DNA of 64,000 nucleotides from DT-110 sp964342305 (GTDB lineage Bacteria > Bacteroidota > Bacteroidia > Chitinophagales > Saprospiraceae). Position 1 is the stretch's first letter; the number at the start of each line of letters is the position of its first letter. The stretch is from positions 1 through 64,000 of the forward strand of contig CAYFGK010000018.1 of assembly GCA_964342305.1 (NCBI GenBank), read 5' to 3'. Under the pieces are notes generated by a model that was not told where the DNA came from, did no database searches, and saw nothing but the letters and a program-made list of their open reading frames with translations. Position numbers and translations under genes: made by a program. Positions 55,909 through 63,019 of this stretch are shown one piece after another.

Positions 55909-58266
55909 ATGAAAACCATATGGGGCCTTTTATGCCTGCTGACTGTTACCTGGCAAGTTGCCGCCCAAAATTCCTCCGCTGCTGCCGGTGGTGAATGGAC
56001 CGCCCAATGGATCACCCATCCTGACATCGAAGGCACCGAAGCCGGGGTGTACCTGTTTCGCAAGGCTATTGAACTGGAGTCTGTACCAACTGATTTTGTG
56101 GTACACATATCCGCAGATAATGGCTATAAACTATACGTTAACGACCAGATGGTCTCCGTTGGCCCGGCTCGCGGAGATATGAACCACTGGAATTACGAAA
56201 CAGTGGACCTGGCACCGTACTTACAAGCTGGCAGCAATACGCTGGCAGCCAAAGTATGGAATGAAGGGGCATTGCGAGCGGTAGCCCAGATATCCTGGCA
56301 AACGGGATTTTTCCTGCAGGGAGCCGGTGAATCCTCCGAAGTGGCCAATACGGATGATTCCTGGAAGGTATTGCAGGATAGGAGCTACACGCCCATTCGA
56401 CAGAGTGTGCGTGGCTATTGGGCGGCCGGAGCCGGTGAACTGATCGATATGAATAAGCGGATCCGTGGTTGGCGGGAGGCATCGTTCGACGATCAAAACT
56501 GGAAAACGGCAGGCACCATTGATGTCAGTAACCGACGTTTTGGGTTTGGCATGGATACAAGGGTCGGCTGGCAATTGGTAGCGCCTACCATTCCGGAACG
56601 CGAACTCAAACCCCAACGCTTGGTGCGTACCCGGAAAACAGAGGGGGTAACCGTACCGGGGGAATTCCCCAAGGAAAAAGCTCCGTTTCAGGTTGCTGCT
56701 AACACGACCGCAACCATCTTGTTAGATCAGGAAGAGCTGACGAATGCCTTTGTAACCCTTCACTGGAGTGGGGGAGCCGGCAGCCAAATCAAACTCACCT
56801 ATGCCGAGGCCCTCTACGATGCCGAAGGCAACAAGGGAAATCGCGATGTCATTGAGGGGAAAGAGATATCGGGAGCACGAGATAGTATTATCAGTGATGG
56901 AACGGCGGATCAACTGTTCACCACCATGCGATACCGAACCTACCGTTACCTGGAAATTGAAGTGAAAACGGAAGCGGAGCCTCTGGTTATTCAGGATATT
57001 TCCGGCATGTATACCGGCTATCCGTTTGACATGAAAGCCAAACTGTTTTCCGGTGAAGAAGAACTGCAGGAAATGATGGATATCGGTTGGCGTACGGCTC
57101 AACTGTGCGCTGTTGACACCTACATGGATTGCCCGTATTACGAGCGCTTGCAGTACGTGGGGGATACCCGAATCCAGCATTTTGTATCCTTCTACAACAG
57201 CGGTGACGATCGCCTGGCAAAGAATGCCCTCAATCTGATGGATTATTCCCGGCAGCGGGGAGGATTTACTCTGAGCCGCTATCCTGACCGCATGGGACAG
57301 GTGATTCCCACCTATTCTCTTTGGTATATCAGCATGCTTAAAGACTATATGTATTACGGTACGGAACCTGCCTTTGTAAAAGACAAATTGTTCGGGTCCC
57401 GGCAGATCCTGAATTACTTTATAAACTATATAGCAGAGGACGGTTCCCTGAAAAATGTGCCTGGATGGCAGTTCACCGATTGGGTCGCCGAATGGAGGTT
57501 TGGTGTTGCTCCCATGTCGGAGGATGGAACCTCCTCTTTATTGGATCTTCAGCTTTTACTAGCTTTTCAGTCGGCCTCCGAATTGGAGAGTGCCATGGGT
57601 GATCCAGCCTTTGCCGACCTGTTCGATAGTTATGCCGAACGCATGGCCGATATGATCCAGGAAAAATACTGGGATGCATCCCGCGGATTATATGCCGACA
57701 CCCCCGAAAAGGATGTATTCTCCCAGCACGCTAATTCGTTAGCCATCCTGGCTGGACTGGTCGATGGAACCCGGGCCAGGGAAATCGGTGAAAAGATGCT
57801 GTCTGATACCAGCCTGGCTAAAGCGTCTATCTACTTTAAGTATTACCTCCATCAGGCATTGACCGAGGCAGGTATGGGCGATGATTACCTGAAGTGGCTG
57901 GACGTATGGCGACAGTATATGGACCTGGGCATGTCGACCTGGGGGGAAGATTTCGAGGTGGAGTCCACCCGTTCGGATTGCCACGCCTGGGGCTCCAGTC
58001 CGAATGTGGATTTCTTCCGCATCATCCTGGGGATCGAGAGCGATGGTATTGGATTTAGCAAAGTACGGATCGAACCTCACTTGGGTGACTTCGAGGAAAT
58101 CGGGGGCGAAATGCCGCACCCTCAGGGTATGGTGGCTGTTTCCTACGATCGCTCGGGATCTAAAATGGAGGCGGAGATCACCTTGCCTCAAAACGTAACC
58201 GGAACCTTTGTCTGGGCGGGTAAAACACATTCCCTGCGTTCCGGCACCAACAAATTATCATTGTAA
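55909..58266 (+). CDS. GH78-type alpha-L-rhamnosidase
   Basis: 785 residues with a signal peptide (MKTIWGLLCLLTVTWQVAAQ). The N-terminal beta domains (ADNGYKLYVNDQMVSVGPARGD) and the (alpha/alpha)6 domain with DTYMDCPYYERLQYVGDTRIQ (in place of the DTPARNER region) and WEVESTRSDCHAWG-like segment near residue 680 match GH78. It is smaller than the GH78 lipoprotein 5 kb upstream and lacks the lectin-like insert, so it may act on freed oligosaccharides in the periplasm. Last gene of the operon; a terminator follows. Confidence 0.87.
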   Translation: MKTIWGLLCLLTVTWQVAAQNSSAAAGGEWTAQWITHPDIEGTEAGVYLFRKAIELESVPTDFVVHISADNGYKLYVNDQMVSVGPARGDMNHWNYETVDLAPYLQAGSNTLAAKVWNEGALRAVAQISWQTGFFLQGAGESSEVANTDDSWKVLQDRSYTPIRQSVRGYWAAGAGELIDMNKRIRGWREASFDDQNWKTAGTIDVSNRRFGFGMDTRVGWQLVAPTIPERELKPQRLVRTRKTEGVTVPGEFPKEKAPFQVAANTTATILLDQEELTNAFVTLHWSGGAGSQIKLTYAEALYDAEGNKGNRDVIEGKEISGARDSIISDGTADQLFTTMRYRTYRYLEIEVKTEAEPLVIQDISGMYTGYPFDMKAKLFSGEEELQEMMDIGWRTAQLCAVDTYMDCPYYERLQYVGDTRIQHFVSFYNSGDDRLAKNALNLMDYSRQRGGFTLSRYPDRMGQVIPTYSLWYISMLKDYMYYGTEPAFVKDKLFGSRQILNYFINYIAEDGSLKNVPGWQFTDWVAEWRFGVAPMSEDGTSSLLDLQLLLAFQSASELESAMGDPAFADLFDSYAERMADMIQEKYWDASRGLYADTPEKDVFSQHANSLAILAGLVDGTRAREIGEKMLSDTSLAKASIYFKYYLHQALTEAGMGDDYLKWLDVWRQYMDLGMSTWGEDFEVESTRSDCHAWGSSPNVDFFRIILGIESDGIGFSKVRIEPHLGDFEEIGGEMPHPQGMVAVSYDRSGSKMEAEITLPQNVTGTFVWAGKTHSLRSGTNKLSL

Positions 58267-58287
58267 TTTTCTACCTGTTTATGAATG

Positions 58288-58325
58288 AGAAGGGGTTGAA
58301 AGCCATCGTGCTTCCAACCCCTTTC
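58288..58325. terminator. Bidirectional terminator between convergent genes
   Basis: GAAGGGGTTG...CAACCCCTTTC with an inner AGC/GCT pair, and TTTCTT at the right end. It lies in the 61-bp space between the GH78 stop and the dioxygenase stop. Confidence 0.65.
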
Positions 58326-58327
58326 TT

Positions 58328-59275
58328 CTACCGCTCATACGGCACCAAATTCTTTTCAATAATCTCCCGCCGTGGCTCCTGCCAGTCCGGCAGTCGCAAA
58401 TGCGTACCTAATTCAGCCTCGCCTTCGTCGACCAGGAAGCCGGGACCCTCGGTAGCGATCTCAAATAATACACCTCCCGGAATACGGAAATAGATCGATC
58501 GGAAATACTTGCGATCCTTCACATCGGTGGTCATCATGCCGTATTTGTCTATCAGGTGGGCACGGATGGCCAGGGAGTCTTCGATATTGGCGGTGCGGTG
58601 GGCTACGTGGTGTACGGTGCCCAGTCCGTTGCGGCCGCGTTCGCGGCTTGGATCGGCTTCTACCACCAACAGGTCACCCGCTTTACCGGCACCGGCCTTC
58701 AATAGGGTCCGGTTCCCTTCTTCCTGCACGGTTTCGTACCCGAAATCGTGGAGAAACTGCAGGGTAGGGGCGGCTTCGGCCACCAACAGGTGTGCGTGAT
58801 GCATACCGCGAATGGCATGGTCGCCACCAATGGCATCCGTTGTCCAGAGCTGGTCGCGATCGTCGTTGTCGTCGCCAACCAGGGCTAATTGCAAACCGGA
58901 TGGGTCCCGGAAAAATAAGACAGGCATGCCAAAAGCTTCGGCTTCGGTGGCATCGACCTTTTGATCAGTCAGGTGCTTTCGCCAAAAATCCAGGCTGGCG
59001 GTTGGTACCGAAAAAGCCGTAGTAGCTACCTGGCCGGTCCCGATTGTGCCCTGGCGAACGCCAATTCGCGCATACGGAAAAGTGGTGAACACCGTAGATG
59101 GGGTACCTACCTTATCGGCATAGTAAAAATGGTAGACGTTCTCGTCGTCGAAATTGACGGTTTCCTTCACCAGGCGCAGGCCCAGTGTTTTGGTATAAAA
59201 GTCGTAATCTTCCTGGGCTTCGCGCACCGTGGCGGTCACGTGGTGAAGTCCCCTGATCTTTCCCTGGATGCTCAT
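58328..59275 (-). CDS. VOC-family ring-cleaving dioxygenase (MhqO-like)
   Basis: 315 residues with two vicinal-oxygen-chelate modules. GLHHVTATV, GMHHAHLLV and a later GGVLFEIATEGPGF supply the His-His-Glu iron site. It should open a hydroquinone or catechol-like ring. The upstream genes (carboxylesterase, maleylacetate reductase) suggest a detoxification route for quinones like MhqO/MhqD of Bacillus plus a maleylacetate step. The dispersed motif TGCTTTCGCCAAAAA encodes FWRKH here. Confidence 0.85.
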   Translation of the reverse strand: MSIQGKIRGLHHVTATVREAQEDYDFYTKTLGLRLVKETVNFDDENVYHFYYADKVGTPSTVFTTFPYARIGVRQGTIGTGQVATTAFSVPTASLDFWRKHLTDQKVDATEAEAFGMPVLFFRDPSGLQLALVGDDNDDRDQLWTTDAIGGDHAIRGMHHAHLLVAEAAPTLQFLHDFGYETVQEEGNRTLLKAGAGKAGDLLVVEADPSRERGRNGLGTVHHVAHRTANIEDSLAIRAHLIDKYGMMTTDVKDRKYFRSIYFRIPGGVLFEIATEGPGFLVDEGEAELGTHLRLPDWQEPRREIIEKNLVPYER

Positions 59276-59310
59276 CGTTTAGTTGGTTTTGGTTGGTGAA
59301 AATTAATCGT

Positions 59311-59482
59311 GAGGTTGGGCCTAAACTGCTGCGTAAAGTGATGATTGTCATAGCCCAACCTCCCGGTACAGGGTAGTATGTAGAGGGTATTAGGATGAAA
59401 TACTTTTTAGCAATTACAATGTAAGGGTTTAACCTTCAATCGATTAACAACAGGCGCGTCAGCCAACCTCAGGTTAATAAAG
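59311..59482. repeat. Dispersed element D, copy 2
   Basis: GAGGTTGG...CCAACCTCCCGGTACAGGGTAGTA, then a TTTAACCTTCAATCG block and AACCTCAGGTTAAT; the same block order as copy 1 (20035-20226). The right end overlaps the last codons of the carboxylesterase gene, as the complement of its stop (59469-59471) is inside it. Confidence 0.6.
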
Positions 59483-59794
59483 CTCGCACGCGCCGTATCT
59501 CATCTTCATTTATGGTGTGTCCCATACCCTGATAAAGCTGCAGGTCTACGTCTGCCCCCTTTTCGGATAATACCTGTTCCGTTTCTTTCAAACGGCTGAG
59601 CGGAATGTGGAAATCCTCATCACTGCACCCGATGAATACCGGGGTGCCATCGAAGGTGCCCTGGTACTTTGACANNNNNNNNNNNNNNNNNNNNNNNNNN
59701 NNNNNNNNNNNNNNNNNNNNNNNNNNNNNNNNNNNNNNNNNNNNNNNNNNNNNNNNNNNNNNNNNNNNNNNNNNTAATGGTGCTGGTTGGTCAT
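59469..59794 (-). CDS. Phospholipase/carboxylesterase family alpha/beta hydrolase, interrupted by scaffold gap
   Basis: Two visible pieces on the minus strand: the first codons MTNQHH at 59794-59775 and the 3' part at 59674-59469 (SKYQGTFDGTPVFIGCSDED, then HIPLSRLKETEQVL and LYQGMGHTINEDEI before the stop). GCSDEDF and GMGHT are the acid and His regions of this esterase group. The family runs about 200 residues or more, but only about 75 are seen, so the true gap is nearer 400 bp than 100. It starts 6 bp after the maleylacetate reductase stop and is an MhqD-like partner of the dioxygenase. Confidence 0.7.
59675..59774. other. Scaffold gap of 100 N inside carboxylesterase gene
   Basis: Exactly 100 N, so a placeholder. 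The reading frame does not join across it at this length, as expected for an unknown gap size. Confidence 0.98.
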
Positions 59795-59800
59795 GTCGGT

Positions 59801-60865
59801 TTATTCGTTTGGTTCGGACAACTGTCCCGTGCAGGCTTGCCGCAGCAATCGGATCAGCCCTTCTTTCGTCACGGGTGCCACATGGGTATAAGGCTTTTTC
59901 AATATCTCCATGGCAGCCCGTTCCGTGTGTTCCTCTTTAAAACCGATTTCCGACAATTTGGTTGGGGCACCACCGCCCGCTGCCAGATCGAGTAGTTGCC
60001 GGGGCGGATACCGATGGTCCAAAGCGCTTTGAAAATCAGCTTGTTGGCCAGGTGTCAGATGCGGCCACTGGAAAGCCAGCACGTAGGCTTGCAGGACGGT
60101 ATGGACGAGGCTGTGTTCCAACCCAAAGGTGCCGCCCAGCACGTGGGCTGCCTTGTGGTGGAGGACCATGGAGACCTCGTTCAGGCATTTGCCCGCGAGA
60201 TAGGCACCGTAGAGCAGTCGTTCGTTGGCTTTTGGCGTAAGCCCGTTGGTAGCGGCTATTTCCTGCAACCCTTTCCGGATGGCCACCATGCCTTCTACCG
60301 CCAGAGCCCTGGTTACGGGATTACCAGCGGTTGCATAGAGTGCCTCTACCAGGTGTGCCATAGCGTTCATGGCGCTGGGTACGGCCAGTTTCCTGGGCAT
60401 GGTGATGGTGAGGTCGGGGTCGTAGATCACGGTATGGGGTAATACCCGATCGTCGCGACCGGTCGTTTTGCCACCCTCCCGACTGATACCGTAAATATTG
60501 GTCTGTTCCGAGCCGGAGAAGGTGGTCGGCACGGCGAAGTGGGGGAGATAGTCGTCGAGCGCAAGCGCCTTGGCGAGCCCGATCGCCGATCCGCCGCCAA
60601 TGGAAACCACAGCATCGGGGGTATGTTTTTGCCGAAAGGCTGAAACCTGGTCCACTAAAACCTGCGGTACGTGTTGGGTGATCTCCGACCAGTGCAGTAC
60701 CGTATTGCCTGGCAAAGCTTCCTGCAGGTTATGGACCACCGGTTGCCAGCGCTCGGAGGCTACGATCAGCACCGTGTTATAGGCACGCAATAAAGACGGT
60801 AGCTCCTGCAGTTTTCCTGGTCCAAAATGTACCCGGAGATCGAAGGAGCGATAGGTGAAACGCAT
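59801..60865 (-). CDS. Maleylacetate reductase-like iron-containing alcohol dehydrogenase
   Basis: 354 residues. VVSIGGGSAIGLAKALAL binds NAD(P)H; AMAHLVEALYA and LHHKAAHVLGGTFGLEHSLVH carry the metal-binding His residues. This matches maleylacetate reductases, which turn maleylacetate into 3-oxoadipate. First gene of the operon with the carboxylesterase (6-bp gap) and the VOC dioxygenase. The dispersed motif TTTTTGCCGAAAGGC encodes AFRQK (about residue 77). Confidence 0.85.
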   Translation of the reverse strand: MRFTYRSFDLRVHFGPGKLQELPSLLRAYNTVLIVASERWQPVVHNLQEALPGNTVLHWSEITQHVPQVLVDQVSAFRQKHTPDAVVSIGGGSAIGLAKALALDDYLPHFAVPTTFSGSEQTNIYGISREGGKTTGRDDRVLPHTVIYDPDLTITMPRKLAVPSAMNAMAHLVEALYATAGNPVTRALAVEGMVAIRKGLQEIAATNGLTPKANERLLYGAYLAGKCLNEVSMVLHHKAAHVLGGTFGLEHSLVHTVLQAYVLAFQWPHLTPGQQADFQSALDHRYPPRQLLDLAAGGGAPTKLSEIGFKEEHTERAAMEILKKPYTHVAPVTKEGLIRLLRQACTGQLSEPNE

Positions 60866-61086
60866 GGCTTTTGGTTATTGCTTTGATTTGGGTGAGGTAA
60901 AGGCCATTGATATTAACAAAGAACGGGGGACGGAGTTGTTGGTTCATGGTCCAAGGTCCAAGGTCCAAGGTTCATGGAACAGAGTGTGGTAATCACGATC
61001 GATTAGGCCACAGATTAGGCCACAGCTTCAGCTGTGGTTTAGAATGTGCCATTGTATTTTTCACAACCACTTTAGTGGTTGGAACC
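60866..61086. repeat. Repeat-rich spacer with tandem and palindromic sequences
   Basis: It holds three GGTCCAA-type words (60949-60976), two GATTAGGCCACA units (about 61000-61023), a perfect hairpin CCACAGCT-TC-AGCTGTGG (61020-61037), and CAACCACTTTAGTGGTTGG (61063-61082) just beyond the HAD stop. No gene. The last hairpin may end the HAD transcript. Confidence 0.6.
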
Positions 61087-61782
61087 TCAATCCGCCCCTA
61101 CCCACTCCATCAACTCCGACAAATGTGCTAAAATCCCGTCGGGGTTGGCGCGGGCGATCTGTTCCCGATTTTGTGCCCCGCCCAGCACCCCGAGGCAAAG
61201 ACCACAGCCCGCTTGCTGACCTTCCTCCACATCAATGGCGGTATCGCCTACTTTTACGACGGATTCCGGTTGATCAATGCCCAGTTTTTCCATGGCAAGC
61301 AGGATCATATCGGGCGCCGGGCGGCTGTTGGTGACGTCCGAGGCGGTGACCATCAGATCGATTTGCTCACCTACCTGCCAGCCCAGTTTATGCAATAGGC
61401 TGGTGGCGGTCTTCCGTTGGTAGCCGGTATTGAGGGCGACCTTGATACCTTGCTCCCGGAGTTGCGAAAATACCGCCTCGCTGCCCGGGCATGGCATAAC
61501 CTGCAGGTTGAGGTAAGCCTGCTCCAGGTTGGTAATGAACTGCCGGTAAGCGTTATCAGCCATGGATTCCAGGTTAGCCATAGCAACCCCTTCACCGCTC
61601 AACAGGTCCCGAATGGCCTGTTTTTTCTCTTGTCCCCCACCAACCTGTAGAACGTGTTCCAGGCTGCAATTGAAACCCTGATCATTTACGGCATCACGCA
61701 GCGTTTTATACACCACATTATCTTCGTCGACCGTGGTGCCGGCCATATCAAAAACGACGAGTTGGATAGTAGTCCGGGTCAT
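61087..61782 (-). CDS. Phosphonatase-like HAD hydrolase
   Basis: 231 residues. VVFDMAGTTVDEDNVVY (motif I, D-x-A-G-T-T), NTGYQRKT (motif II), RPAPDMI and VVKVGDTAIDVEEGQQAGC (motifs III/IV) match the PhnX-like phosphonatase group. PhnX-type enzymes cleave phosphonoacetaldehyde to acetaldehyde and phosphate; the members in this group have a less certain substrate. Its start overlaps the stop of the alcohol dehydrogenase (ATGA, 61779-61782): coupled operon. Confidence 0.85.
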   Translation of the reverse strand: MTRTTIQLVVFDMAGTTVDEDNVVYKTLRDAVNDQGFNCSLEHVLQVGGGQEKKQAIRDLLSGEGVAMANLESMADNAYRQFITNLEQAYLNLQVMPCPGSEAVFSQLREQGIKVALNTGYQRKTATSLLHKLGWQVGEQIDLMVTASDVTNSRPAPDMILLAMEKLGIDQPESVVKVGDTAIDVEEGQQAGCGLCLGVLGGAQNREQIARANPDGILAHLSELMEWVGAD

Positions 61783-62870
61783 ACTTTTTTGTTTTGATTA
61801 TTTGCTCCCGGCCGAACCCCGATCCGGTGTGCCCCGGAGGTTTCCGCGACGATAAACGCCTCGTCGAGATCCCGCAGATCATAGGTTCGGGCCACCAGCG
61901 TGTGAAAAGGGTATTTGGTATGATGCTTTCGCAAAAAATCGATGGCCGTCTGCAGATCGGTTGGTATGTAATTGTGTAATCCTTTTAGCGTAAGCAAATG
62001 CCGAACCACATACTCCGCATTGATCCGGAGGTCGCGTTGTTCGAAAACAGCTCCTACCCATACGGCAATACCTCCGATGTTGAGCATGGCCAGGCTATCC
62101 TCCATCGCTTCCGGAATGCCGCTGGTTTCAATGACCACATCGATGCCACCAATGGAAGAGCGTTGTTGGGCCCGTTTTACCGGATCCATATCCAGGATCA
62201 GGCTGGCGCCAAAATGAGTGGCCCGCTTTGCCCGGTCCGGATTGATCTCCAACAGGGCTATCTGTTTTGCACCCGCTTCAGCACTCATGGCACAAGCCGA
62301 TAAGCCCAGCATCCCGGCACCGACTACCAAGACATTCTTGCCAGTCAGATCACCAGCGAGTCGCAGTGCTCCCGCAATTGTGGCGTGGGTGCAATTAAGG
62401 GGAGCAGCTTCCTGGTCAGAGAGTGAAGCGGGGAGTTTAAATAAATCGGTATCGGCCTTCAGGTGGCAATGGCTGGCAAAACCGCCGCTCAGAGGATGTT
62501 CCTGCACCATTGCCTGGTGACCGTATTTGAACAGGTCAGGTGATTTTTGGGGCATACCTTTCTTCGCCATGGTCCCCTCATGATCGTGCGCGTAAACGGA
62601 CCAGGTGATGCGATCACCTAGGTGTATCGGCTCTCCGGAGAAATCTACCATAGTTTCGGAACCCAGGCTGATCACTTCACCGATAATCTCATGACCCAGC
62701 ACACAGGGCGTAGGTCCGGACCGTCGGCCTGTGTAAGTATGCAGATCGCTGGTGCAAATGGTGGCGTACAGTACGCGAACGAGGACTTCACCCTCCTGAA
62801 GCTCAGGCAAAGAAACCTCTTGCACCCGAAAAGATGCGCGTGCACGATCGAAAATAAGGGCAGTCGCCAT
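61779..62870 (-). CDS. Zinc-dependent alcohol dehydrogenase, HpnZ-like
   Basis: 363 residues, MDR family. ATICTSDLHTYTGRRSG (catalytic zinc Cys), CVLGHEIIGEVISLG (GHE), VLVVGAGMLGLSACAMSAEAG (NAD loop). This resembles the proposed phosphonate-associated alcohol dehydrogenase group (HpnZ). It lies upstream of and overlaps the HAD hydrolase, and diverges from a DUF5690 transporter, a set seen together in phosphonate loci. The true substrate is not known. Confidence 0.85.
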   Translation of the reverse strand: MATALIFDRARASFRVQEVSLPELQEGEVLVRVLYATICTSDLHTYTGRRSGPTPCVLGHEIIGEVISLGSETMVDFSGEPIHLGDRITWSVYAHDHEGTMAKKGMPQKSPDLFKYGHQAMVQEHPLSGGFASHCHLKADTDLFKLPASLSDQEAAPLNCTHATIAGALRLAGDLTGKNVLVVGAGMLGLSACAMSAEAGAKQIALLEINPDRAKRATHFGASLILDMDPVKRAQQRSSIGGIDVVIETSGIPEAMEDSLAMLNIGGIAVWVGAVFEQRDLRINAEYVVRHLLTLKGLHNYIPTDLQTAIDFLRKHHTKYPFHTLVARTYDLRDLDEAFIVAETSGAHRIGVRPGANNQNKKV

Positions 62871-63019
62871 AAAGTCCGTGAAGGTAGATGATTGAGTGAA
62901 TATCCATGTTTCCTGAAAGGAAAAAAGACTACTTCACAAAATTAATAATTCTTTAATGCCCGCAAATGAAGGCAGCCGGAGAGAGCAAGTACTTTTACTC
63001 TCAGGAAAAAAGAACATCC

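Larger units (their letters stand above)
6875..61937. repeat. Dispersed short motif TTTTTGC(C)GNAAG(G)C, 21 strict and 3 relaxed copies
   Basis: Copies found by eye, plus orientation: 6875, 8198, 9150, 10189, 10447, 23177, 26357, 27330, 28278, 32535, 33510, 34956, 35653, 52965, 60626. Minus orientation: 7099, 7999, 18604, 27997, 50931, 61924. Relaxed GGCGAAAGC forms: 33469, 53591, 58974. Two forms exist, GC-GNAA-GC and GCC-GNAA-GGC, both next to a T run. Most copies lie inside genes but are read as different peptides (FLRKH, AFRQK, PSGKK, LPEG, FAEA, AQK), and two lie between genes. This points to a DNA-level signal and not a protein motif. None was seen in 10.5-18.6 kb or 35.7-50.9 kb. Confidence 0.75.

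Noticed and set aside
62976..63016. Glycine-riboswitch-like words (GGAGAGAGC ... ACTCTCAGG ... AAAGAACA) before the DUF5690 gene
   Set aside because: The conserved core between the arms is missing; only about 10 bases separate them.
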